Shown: one piece after another, positions 10,148 to 21,700 of the stretch
How the letters are laid out: each line of letters starts with the position of its first letter
Numbering within the stretch: the first letter of the stretch is position 1
Source of the DNA: Corallium rubrum
Lineage: Eukaryota; Cnidaria; Anthozoa; Scleralcyonacea; Coralliidae
Direction of reading: 5' to 3'
DNA: 64,000 nt
Assembly (NCBI GenBank): GCA_964035015.1
Contig: OZ036013.1
Coordinates: forward strand, 6,156,501-6,220,500
The notes under the pieces: model-generated
What the model saw: only the letters and a program-made list of their open reading frames with translations
Databases searched by the model: none
What the model was told of the DNA's origin: nothing
Program-made: the position numbers and the translations under genes

Positions 10148-10927
10148 CGTAGAGTTTCCAAAGTAGCGATCCCCCAGAAAGTAACGACTACACGAAAGTA
10201 ACCCGTTACATGCATTTAACCGATATAACTTTTTATCTGAAAAAGATGCTCACGAACTGTAATGAACTCACATTATTCCTCTAGCCACAAAATGACTGAC
10301 AGTCTCTGAAACCGGCACGGTATATAAACCTGCAATTAATGTAAGGTTTTAAATACACGCACAGTTCAAATTCGTGTCCTTGTGCAGTCGAACCTCTATT
10401 AATGGAACCCCTTTTAACTCTTAAGCGGGCAAATCCATATCAAAATGAACTTTTTCTTTGATAACAGTAATAATCAAAACTCTTGAGATTAACCGAGAGA
10501 CACTTTGAATTGTGAACCTGGTTAAATCACTTGGTGCTGTATTGATTGTTTTATTATAGTAAAACTTAGTTATAGTTGCATTATAGTAAAACAAACTACG
10601 TACATAGACACAAAAAGCTTGTCACCGCGTGCGTACCCCCCACTGTGCAACACTTTAAGCGGAGCCAAAGGTGTCCGCCTAATAGGAGTTCGACGGTAAA
10701 GCTAAACAGAAACAAACACACCAAAGAGCATGTGTATGTGTGGTAATTCATTTCTATTTGCATCATAAATATATCAAATATCTAGGTGTCATATACCAAC
10801 ACTTTTTCACCGAAAATAGCGTCCCCCAAAAGCGGGTACTCCCCCAAAGCAATTGCTAGTTGAGGGTAGCGACCCCTATAGGCGCCCATCTTGAAAGTAA
10901 CTCGTGCCGCTACTTTGGAACTCTACG
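10148..10927. mobile_element. Foldback element after FReD gene, with nested Tigger-like insertion
   Basis: CGTAGAGTTTCCAAAGTAGC at the left is mirrored by GCTACTTTGGAACTCTACG at the right. The interior is interrupted by the element at 10385-10696. No gene was seen in 9927-12554. Confidence 0.6.
10385..10696. mobile_element. Short Tigger/pogo-like non-autonomous element
   Basis: The left end CAGTCGAACCTCTATTA is mirrored by TAATAGGAGTTCGACGG. The CAGTxGAACC end type is typical of Tigger/pogo-like MITEs. A clean TA duplication is not visible. Confidence 0.5.
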
Positions 10928-11429
10928 CCAACGAAGTAAGCTAACGACCGTGATTTCCATGTCGTAATCAGTTCGGATGCCAATCCAAGATTAAGCTACA
11001 TAGTAATTGCCATTGTATGGATCTTGTGTATGTTATTGTACACATTTAATTGTAGTCTAGTTATGTTCGTAGTGATTAAAATACGCAAAGCTTATAGAAA
11101 TAGAAATAGAAATAAACAAAAAAAACCCAGCCAATGTCAACCCAATATTCTTGTGTTCCTCAAAGGTCCGAAGGGTGAATCACAGTTGTTACCGCGCATT
11201 CACTGAGTTTGTCCAGTAAAGAACTATACCTTGAATTGATTGGCCATATAAGTAATTACCAATTATATTGTCACTTACGTACCAATTCGTTCCCATGCAT
11301 GCTCGCTCGTTGCTGATCAGGGTTCGGGCTTGGGTTTGGGTTTGAGTTTATAGGTCATCTAAATCAATCATAAATTACGGCCTTTTTACTATAGGCCAAC
11401 CTATATATACGGTGACCCAGTTTGTTTAC

Positions 11430-12142
11430 GACCAACCAACCAACCAACCAACCAACTAACTAACCAATCAATCAATCAACCAACCAACCAACCAATCAAC
11501 CAACTAACCAACCAACCAACCAACCAACCAACCAACCAACCAACCAACCAACTAACCAACCAACCAACGAGTTAACCAAACAACCAACTAACCAACCAAC
11601 CAACCAACCAACCAACCAACCAACCAACCAACCAACCAACCAACCAATCAACCAACCAATCAACAACTAACCAACCAACCAACCAACCAACCAACTAACT
11701 AACCAATCAACCAACTAACCAACCGGTACCAATCAACCAATCAACCAACCAACCAACCAACCAACCAACCAATTAACCAACCAACCAATCAATCAACCAA
11801 CCAACCAACCAACCAACCAACCAACCAACCAACCAACCAACCAACCAACCAACCAATCAACCAACCAACCAACCAACCAACCAACCAACCAACCAACCAG
11901 CCAACTAACCAACTAACCAATCAATCAACCAACCAACCAACCAACCAACCAACCAACCAACCAACCAATTAACCAACCAATTAACCAACCAACCAACCAA
12001 CCAACCAACCTACCAACCAACCAACCAACCAACCAACCGACCAACCAACCAACCAACCAACCAACCAACTAACCAATCAACCAATCAACCAATCAACCAA
12101 TCAACCAATCAACCAATCAACCAACCAATTAACCAATCAACC
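11430..12142. repeat. (CCAA)n microsatellite array
   Basis: About 700 bp of CCAA/ACCA units with scattered variants (ATCA, ACTA, ATTA). It grades into the AAAAC, AAAC and AGAC tracts that follow. Confidence 0.97.
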
Positions 12143-12457
<315 letters not shown>

Positions 12458-12554
12458 CAGGTTTATGTGCCCTAACATGAAGTACATTCCTATAATCATT
12501 TCCATGCCGCTGTCTTAGATGATCGACTGCTTAGCGAGATACCAGTTTGTCGAA

Positions 12555-12620
12555 GTTGAAAACCGGTTCTGGCTTCGAATCGACTTTCGAATTCATCAGC
12601 GAGGAGGTCTTGTTTTGAAA
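12555..12620 (+). promoter_or_regulatory. Gene A proximal promoter/5' UTR with AACCGGTT
   Basis: The palindrome AACCGGTT at 12561-12568, in the context TTGAAAACCGGTTCTGG, lies 60 bp upstream of the ATG. The same context precedes genes B and C. It matches the known Grainyhead/CP2 consensus; binding is inferred. No TATA box was seen here. Confidence 0.55.
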
Positions 12621-12720
12621 ATGCCTGAAGAAGCGAAATTACATATTGGAAATCTTGCGTTCGATGTAAGAGAAGACGAACTTCGAGATAAGTTTGAGAA
12701 GTATGGCGTCGTAGAAGAAG
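12621..12720 (+). CDS. Gene A exon 1 (RNP2 half of RRM)
   Basis: 100 nt, phase 1 at the end. It reads [16 protein letters not shown] onward to KYGVVEE. The donor GTGAGT starts at 12721. Confidence 0.92.
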
Positions 12721-15700
12721 GTGAGTTTTTGTGAATTTTGTGGACTGTACACCGCCATAATTTGTTGGTGTTTTTTCATGTCCAAGTTTCCTGGCCGTGT
12801 TCGTTACTGTTCTACAGAAATTATAGAGTTTTGGGGGCTCTGAAACGGCAGTTCTTTGGGTTCATGTTTAGTGTAGAGTTTTCACTACATCCCAACAATA
12901 AAAAACGGTGCTGGAATACAAACTACTACTTTACAAAGGCGGTAATTCCTCAGGTCTGTTCGCATGAAATCGGTGAGGCAGTAGAATATAGACATGGGGA
13001 GTGTGTGTGTGTGTGTGGGTGGGAGGGGGGGGGGGGTGGGGGGGGGGGGGGGGGGAGTCAAAGTGGCTTTGGCGTGAATAGGCAATACAGGGGACCTTCA
13101 TCAAATGTTTTATTATTTATATATATGCTCTAAGATGCATTCAAGTGCATTCGTAGGTTAAAATATGCAGAAATATTATTAAAACACAATTTTTGCAGTC
13201 ATGTTATTTAATCATTGATAGAAAATTAAGTAATTAACCCTTTAATCCAAATAAAAAAATATCCTGGTTGCTCATCAGCACCTGCATTTGAAAATGGAGC
13301 TGGGTTTTTTTATATATATTTAATATATTATATTTAATATATTAAAAAATGTTATGCCAAGGCCAAGAACTGAGACTCATAATTTATTGAACTGCTTTTA
13401 TATATAAAAATTGCTTTTTAAATACAGTATATATAATAATGTGAGTATATCCCATTTGTCACTGCAAGTATATGATCCTATTTTGAGTTGGGAACAATTA
13501 ATAGGGGAAAAAAAGTGCATCCCTCATGTATTTTTTGTGTAAGTTCTGATGAGAAACCGGGATATTTTTTTATTTGGCCTTTCTAGCAACAGTTGCTTTT
13601 TGTTTACAGTAGAACCTGAGTTTTACAACCCCCATGTTTTACGACCACCTGTCATATATGACCACTTTTTCTGGCATGGACAATTTGTAGTTGAAATATA
13701 CCTGCAATGAGCGACCACCTGCCTTACACGACCAGTGACCCATTTTTTGTGTCCCAAACAAGATATTTACCTGTTATGAGTGACCATCTCAACGTAAAAC
13801 TGCTGAAATAGGTTAAAGAAATACCCAAAATACAGTACCCATTTTTTCGTAGTAAACAAACGCAAATGTGACCACATGTGAAAACAAGAAACCAGAAGTG
13901 TTGCTCAATTGCCGTGTTACTGCATTTTAGTCTTGTTTTTCTTCTCTTTTGAACATTATTTGATGAAAATCTGTGTGAATTTCTGCTGCCAAAGACAAAC
14001 ACTGTACTTTTTACTTGATGTTGAGAGTTAATACAATGACTGAACAATCCAAAACCATGAGTAATATTTGTTAACTTTAGACAAGTTGATCTTGATGATC
14101 GTTTACCATGACAAGTTTGTATATTTTACAATGGCTTTTTAACTTGGAAAGGAAAGTGACAAAACTGAGTGTTCACATCTAAAAAATACTACTGGAAGAT
14201 GGTAAATAAAGCCAAGAGCTTTTAACAAGACCAAACCAGTGCAAAAATTGAGTCAAACGTAACAAAGACACAGCACAAAAACTGAAGTGAACGACAGTAC
14301 GAGACCATTTTGATGTGGAGAACATTGCTCTAAGGCCATGATATTATTATTAAACACAAATGTCAAATTTATTTTATTTTAATAACCAAATAACATATTA
14401 ACATTAATAAATCAAGACTGCACTTCTTTGAAGTGTTCTTGCTTTTTCCGTTTCCCTTGGAAATCTTTATAAATCACCATTTTCCTAACCTTCAAACAAT
14501 GTTTGTATAAAGAACCGCTGCGGGTCATGGCACTGCCGAAATGGCTGCTATGACATCACATCACTACCACTTTTACCTGGCAACAGGGGTGGTTGTAAAA
14601 GCCCGGTTCTACTGTATTTATTAATTTTACTCTGGCTAATGCCAGATGATTTTACTGGTCAAGGGGAGTGCTCCCAGAAACCTGGCCAATAAAGGGTTAC
14701 ATGTAATGGGAAAAATCAAATTATTGGGGGCCTGAAAGCTAAGGATGGATCGTAGCGAACTAGTAACTTGTAAGTTTGTCATTGTAGTGAACTACAATTT
14801 TCAAGAAGTGAATAGTTTTTGACTATTTTTCCAAAACAGAAGCTGTAGTTGTGACAAACTGCATTTTTTTCTGTAGTGAAGCAGGCAGCTACTAAAATTG
14901 CAAAACAATTCCTTTTTAAATAGTAAATGTAAACAAAAATATGATAATTAAATTACAGTTCTGTGGCTTAGAGCCTGTTCATATGATCCTGGTAACCAGG
15001 TTCTCTGACTTGTTGGGATGAAATATTTGTTGCAAGATCGTTTTAGGTTTGTTTGTTCTTCAGTCTTTACTTAATTTGCAATTTGAGACTCAGTAGCCAA
15101 CTCGAAATCTTTGGCTGATGCACATAATTAAGTATTGCTTATACACATCATATTTATCTTCAAAGTTTTTTCTTCTGTTGTGTACACTAATAATGACCTT
15201 GTCAGTATTATTTATGTAAATATTGTGATGTTATTAAAATGTTAAAAAATGTCAGTATACATCCGGACCAAGTTTGTAAACAGTAACTATAAGGTAGCTT
15301 TAATTGTAGTGAATTACAAAATGTTTCTAGTAACTCAAGTAAATTCTTTTTTAAATTTTCTGGAATTAATATTTAGAGCCCTTGATAAAAATATTAAATT
15401 ACTACCAAGAAAATCATTCAGAAAGTAAAGTAAAGAATATTGCTTAATTGCAATATATTTTTTACAATGTATGACTGCATGTGTAATGTAGTCTTACTGT
15501 ATATATCTCAAACTCATTAAATTAATAATTCATGAATAATCAGCCAATTACAATAGTTTATTCAATCACCTGATTGAAGTTGGATACTCCAGTGAAACCC
15601 AAGATATTAGATGAAAACCAGTGTTCATCTAATTCTTAAGATCTCGATTTAATATCTATGCAAAATAAACAAGTTGATGTGAGTAAATTTTACACGCACT

Positions 15701-18700
15701 CATGAATAAAATCTCATGATAGTTTATTTTAATTGTATTTTTCAATAAACCTTTTGCACGATGACGTGAGATGGCATTGGGTGACTACAACTACCAGAAT
15801 GCTTTGCCAGTATTCTAGGGTTTCGGCTAAAAGGGATGACTGGAATGGACCTGTCCAGTCCTTTTGCAGCTTTTCCAAAATACATGTATGTTGTCAAATT
15901 AATGTTTTTCTAAAAAGCTACTGTAGGGGGTAAACCAGATTTCTGATTAGGGTTCGGGTTTATGTTGTGGTTAGGGTGTCCAAAATATTTCTAAAATCTT
16001 GAGACTCACTGAAACTTGATGACAAATTTGGAAATAAAAAACAAATTCAATGACATATTTTGAAAAAGCGACAAAAAGGACTGGATGGGTCCTTTTTGAG
16101 TATCCCTTTTAACTGAAACCCTAGAATACTGGCAAAGCATTCTTGTAGTTGTAGTCCCTCACACCATCTCACGTCATCGTGCAAATGGCTTATTGAAACT
16201 GCTCAATTGAAATGCCATATAAACAACTTGTTTATCATGATGTTTCATCAGGGGAATCCAAATACTAGAAAACAATAAAACCACTTAGCCTTCTGGAGCT
16301 CCTCATGATGAAACATTTAAACTCGTTGTTGATATATAATGTGGATGCTTTATCCCAAGTTATCCTGGGTTTGCCAAATTTAACTTCAATCTCTCTTTGG
16401 CAAATTGGTGAGCAAGATCTTAAACTGTCGATGTTGTTATTTCTCCCTTTTTTAGTTACCATAATCAAAGATAGAGATACTGGCAGACATAGGGGCTATG
16501 CTTTTGTGATGTTTGAGAAGGTTGAGGATTCAAAAGTTGCCATGGATGCACTTCATAAAGCAGTAAGTTGTTGTGCTTCTTTTTCTCAAGTCAGATACAG
16601 TGTACAATGTTTTACAACACACAGCTGTAAAAGTTTTATTAAATCTCCCCTAAAATAAGCCCCCCTCTCTATACATTAAGCCTCACTCTTTAGATCTCCA
16701 ATTTTGAAATAAGCTCCCCCCTCTTAAGCTGCTTTCACTTTCCAAAAACCAAAATAGTTTGTGATTGAAGTGTAATATACATGCAGGGTTTTATCCAAGC
16801 ACTTTTCTAGGTCCAGTAACCAGAAAGTTATAAAGATTTAAAGATGTCCAAATGAAGAAAAAATATGGCACAAACAAATTGCTGATTCAGCGCAAATTGT
16901 GACGTCATGAATGGTGAATGTTTAAATGAACTAGCTCAGTTACTATGTGTCAGAATCAAATGAACCTTTGTACATGTATGGTGCAAGATGAAACACAGTT
17001 GATAATATTGCCAATTTTGTTGTCAAGGTAACACTGTTGTACCCAGGCCCCTTGCACGGATTTTATTATAAACCACCTCTGTCCTAAGGATAAAATAATA
17101 TCAGACAAGTACTTGTCATACCTATGCATGCCTAAAATACGTTTATACTATAAGAATTTGAAAATTATTCCCACAGAGATAAATACATGTTGTTTTATAA
17201 AATCCTTGCAAGGGGCCTGGGTACAACAGTGCTACCTTGACAACAAAATTGGTGATATCAACTGTGTTTCATCTTGCACTATATGTGTGCAAAGATTCAT
17301 TTGATTCTGACACATAGTAACTGAGCTATAGTTCATTTAAAAACATTCACCAAATTAACATGCAAACCACATGACGTCACAATTTGTGCTGAATCAGCAA
17401 TTTGTGCCATATTTTTTCTTCATTTTGACATCTTTAAATCTTTATAACTCTGGAACTATAAAAGATATCAAGGAACGGTAAACTGCATATTGTCCTACTT
17501 TTTGATGCTCTTTGAAATGAAGCAATAAAAAATTTAATTTCATAGGCTCTTTAAAGTGTCAATATCATGATTGGGGATTTTACGTATTTAGGATATTTGG
17601 AACCTTCAGAGAAGATTTGTAATATATCTTCCTTTTCTAAAATTTCATCTTCACGAACTTGGAAGGTGACGTCAAAGCAGGCATTTGTCTATACAAAAAC
17701 CACTTTACAGATTCCTGCACAATCTCGTTCCCAGAGCCTGCGATCCTTTTGGTCATTACCAAATACCAAGGAACGGAGACTCTGGGAAACTCCGATGAAA
17801 AAGTCCCCAAATCTGGGTCTTTGGTCCCAGTCCTCTGGTTCCCAGCTCCTCATAATTTGTAACTGTCATGTTCATGATCGTTCGTTAGTCCGAAGACCTG
17901 GGAAATATTTGTTTACCGATGAATAAAATCAATATGTTTTACAAGGCTCTCGACAAAGCATTTCGTGTAAGAATGGCCATTCTTTGCTTTTCTTCTAATC
18001 CTTGACCGGACGATTTGAGCCGTAGGTTTCATTTGTCCGCGTCGGCCGTGATCGGCTCGGCTCAGCTGCTCAGGTAAGGAATTGAATTGTACTTTCTGTT
18101 AAGAATTTTGGCTAAATTATATCGACCTTGCATTCTCTAATGTTATTTTTAAAGTTCTGAGACTAAACTGTGAAGAAATACGAGACGAGTCAGACGACAG
18201 ATGTTTGTTTGGCGACAAAGCGACAATAATAATAGTTTTAACTTGTAAATTATCGGGATTTTTACTGTTTTGAATTATTTCATGTGTTCAATTGTATATT
18301 GGGTTTGTCGTGTATAATTATGTGTTACAGAACGTTGATAAATCAATAAACAAGTTAGCAACGTGCACAGAATTTTGATTTTCACTGTTATTTATTGCTG
18401 GGTCGAGATTGATTGAACTAACCAATTAGATGCCGAGTTTCATCGGAGTTGCCCAGAGCCTCCGTTCCTTGGTAATGACCAAAAGGATCGCAGGCTCTGG
18501 GAACGAGATTGATTCCTGCATAGACATCACTTCCGTCAAGTTTAACAGCGAAAAAGTCCATTGAAGATGAAATTTTGGAAAAGGAAGATATCAGGCCTTA
18601 AAAAATGTTTCAAAAACCCCGTAGGATGTTGTACGCTTTGTACAAGCTAAGATTTTGAAATTTCGAAATTTTATACGCGAAAAAAAATTCACATTTCGAC

Positions 18701-21700
18701 CCAGTCCCTTTATTCGTCTAAAAATGCTGGAATTAAATGACGGAAATATATAAACATTAAAGATGGCGGTCTACGAAGGGGCGAATGTTTGGTTGTTCTT
18801 GTCTGAAGGAAACACGATGAAGCAGCTATATTCAGTGAGTCAATAGAGAGTTTTAGATTGAAGTTCTTTTTTTTAACCGCAAACTGCAAACCGCGGTTAG
18901 ACGTTTGCGGTTAGAAGTTTGACGTTAACATGTCAAAGAGCATTTAGATTGGCGTTCGTGTTTTCACTTGTTGCGAACTGCCATGTTTGGTTTTCAATCG
19001 TTCATACATATTCACCAAAAATTGACATGAGCTTCAGTGTTCAATAAAAAAACGTCGTGATTCAAGAACAACAGACATGTAAGAGTATAAATTTACACCC
19101 CAAACGTGGGTTGGTTGAGTAAAAGTTACATAAAAACCTTGCCGTAATTCAGTTACCTCAAGAAGCCGTTATAGCAGTACAAACGTGAACCGCAAACGTG
19201 TAATCTGACCGCTGGACGTTGGTCACGTGGTTTCTTGCGATTTGCGGTTATCAAGAAAAAACGTCAAACTAAAAGTCTCTAGTGTACGACGTCGTACGTT
19301 TTTTAGATACTTGGCGTGCGTCAAGCTATTTTCGGTGAGCTGTCGTGCGTTCGTACGCCTATTTTTTAAGCCTTGTGATATATTAGAAATCTTCTCAGAA
19401 TGTTGCAAATATCCTAAATATGTAAAATCCCCAACCATGATGTAGCTTTTTAAGATATCAACAATTCTATTTGACTAGCATAATGCACTGTACATGTTTC
19501 TAAATAAGCATTTCAGTAATATAGTTATATAGTATAATACTTCAATAATCCCCACCCTCCTATTAATCCTCTTATCTCTATTGAGCCCCCTCATTATTAA
19601 TACCCCATCTCTATTAAGCCCCTCACTCTATTCACCAGTTTCACTCTAGAAACCACGTGTGTAGTCACGTGGTCAAATATGTAAACAAAGCCGAAAGTTC
19701 GTACTACCGTACGAACAGGCACGGTATTAAAGCAAATGCAATATGGTTGTCATGAAAAGATTTTCTTGGGGAACGTGCAGAAATGATACGCGGTATCCTC
19801 ATCTAATAGAGTAAAATGAAAACAATGCTCCTGTGACATTTTATCATTTCCCTGGCCCTAAGAGATCGGCGGACGGCGGGGAGACGAAAGAAGTTGATAA
19901 TAGCGTGCCATCGCGATCGTGGGGACAAATTTGTGTGTACAAAGGACAGCTACGTCTGTAGTTTACACTTCGTCGGCGGCAATGGACCAACTACAAAAAA
20001 ACAAACAGATCCTATTATATCTGCTGTGGCAAGCAATGAAAAGGTATTGGGCGTATTGCATATTGACGTCGTATGTCCGTTTCATAAATTCTTCAAAGAA
20101 AACGACGCAGTCCTGTGAAAAGGCTTGGGAACTTTCTTCCGAAGAGACGACGTGCTTTCGAGAAAGAAGTCGCCCAGTCGCGAATTGGCCTCCATGCAGC
20201 GCAGTGAATAAGCAGAGATCAGAAGAAAAGTTGCAAATGGCTGAAAGTATGCTGAATCTGTCTGAGAGCAATCCTACTATATGGGTTCATCGAAGTCAGC
20301 TATTGTCAGCGAGATCAAGATGAGATTGTCAAAATGGACATGCAACTGCAAGAAGCTGGCACAACTATTAAAACTAGCAGTACACATGTTTGCGCTTTAT
20401 TTCTTTTACAGTTCTATAAACTGCTCGCAACAATTAGTAAATTAATAAAGGCAGCCAATTTCATTTTTTATTTTGACTGATTCAGAACTTATGGACCTTT
20501 CTCCCTATCCTGACAAAATCCTAAAGTGCACCAAACGACTGCGGAGACATTTATTTATGGCTGCTTGAAGACGAAAAATACACAGCTCACTACACAGGTT
20601 ATCGAAATTTTATCTTCTTTATTCTTTAATAACCGCTTTAATATCACTTTAGTTTATTAAATCATCGAGGAGTACTGGCTAGCCAGTTAAGTTGATATTA
20701 AAGGTTATTAAAGAGGATAAAATTTCGATAACCTGTGTAGTGAGCTGTGTATTTCTCGTCTTCAAGCAATACCATAAATAAATGTGTCTCCGCAGTCGTT
20801 TGGTGCACTTGAGGATTTTGTCAGGATAGGGAGATAGGTCCACAAGTTCTATATCAGTATAAATATAAAAAATGAAATTGGCTGCCTTTATTAATTTATT
20901 AATTGTTACGAGCAGTCTATAGAACTGTAAAAGAAATAAAGCGCAAACATGTGTACTGCTAGTAGTTGTGCCAGCTTCTTGCATGTCCATTTTGACAATC
21001 TCATCTTGATCTCGCTGACAATAGCTGACTTCGATGAACCCATATCGTCGGATCTGCTCTCAGACAGATTCAGCATACTTTCAGCCAGTTGCAACTCTTC
21101 TTCTGATCTCTGCTTATTCACTGCGCTGCATGGAGGCCAATTCGCGACTAGGCGACTTCTTTCTCGAAAGCACGTCGTCTCTTCGGAAGAAAGTTCCCAA
21201 GCCTTTTCACAGGACTGCGTCGTTTTCTTTGAAGAATTTATGAAACGGACATACGACGTCAATATGCAATACGCCCAATACCTTTTCATTGCTTGCCACA
21301 GCAGATATAATAGGATCTGTTTGTTTTTTTGTAGTTGGTCCATTGCCGCCGACAAAGTGTAAACTACAGACGTAGCTGTCCTTTGCCCCACGATGCCACG
21401 CTATTTATTATCCACTTCTTTCGTCTCCCCGCCGATCTCTTTATAGGGCCAGGGAAATGATAAAATGTCACAGGATCATTGTTTTCATTTGACTCTATCA
21501 GATGAGGACACCGCGTATCATTTCTGCACGTTCCCCACGAAAATCTTTTCATGACAACCATATTGCATTTGCTTTAATAGCCCGTGCCTGTTCGTACGGT
21601 AGTACGAACTTTCGGCTTTGTTTACATATTTGACCACGTGACTACACACGTGGTTTCTAGAGTGAAACTGGTGAATTAAGCTCCCCCTTCCTCTGGGTCT

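Larger units (their letters stand above)
19633..21675. mobile_element. Foldback element with two inverted THAP-domain fragments, copy 1
   Basis: Two arms of about 1 kb meet near 20670. Terminal TTCACCAGTTTCACTCTAGA is mirrored at 21656-21675. Each arm carries a broken coding fragment whose translation shows CRNDTRCPHLI, FYHFPGPIKRSAGRRKKWI, and in another frame FVCTKDSYVCSLHF: the C-x4-C and C-x2-H pattern of a THAP zinc finger. THAP is the DNA-binding domain of P-element-type transposases. Stops and frameshifts interrupt both arms, so nothing functional is encoded. It probably derives from the 5' end of a THAP-transposase element. Confidence 0.75.

Noticed and set aside
12519-12620. Upstream in-frame ATG giving a 34-residue extension of gene A
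   Set aside because: The extension overlaps the AACCGGTT promoter motif and has no counterpart in paralogue B, which has a stop upstream of its ATG.
20949-21391. Long overlapping ORFs on both strands of the THAP foldback (up to 161 codons)
   Set aside because: Frame-shifted readings of the broken arms; only the THAP-like frame segments have recognisable motifs.
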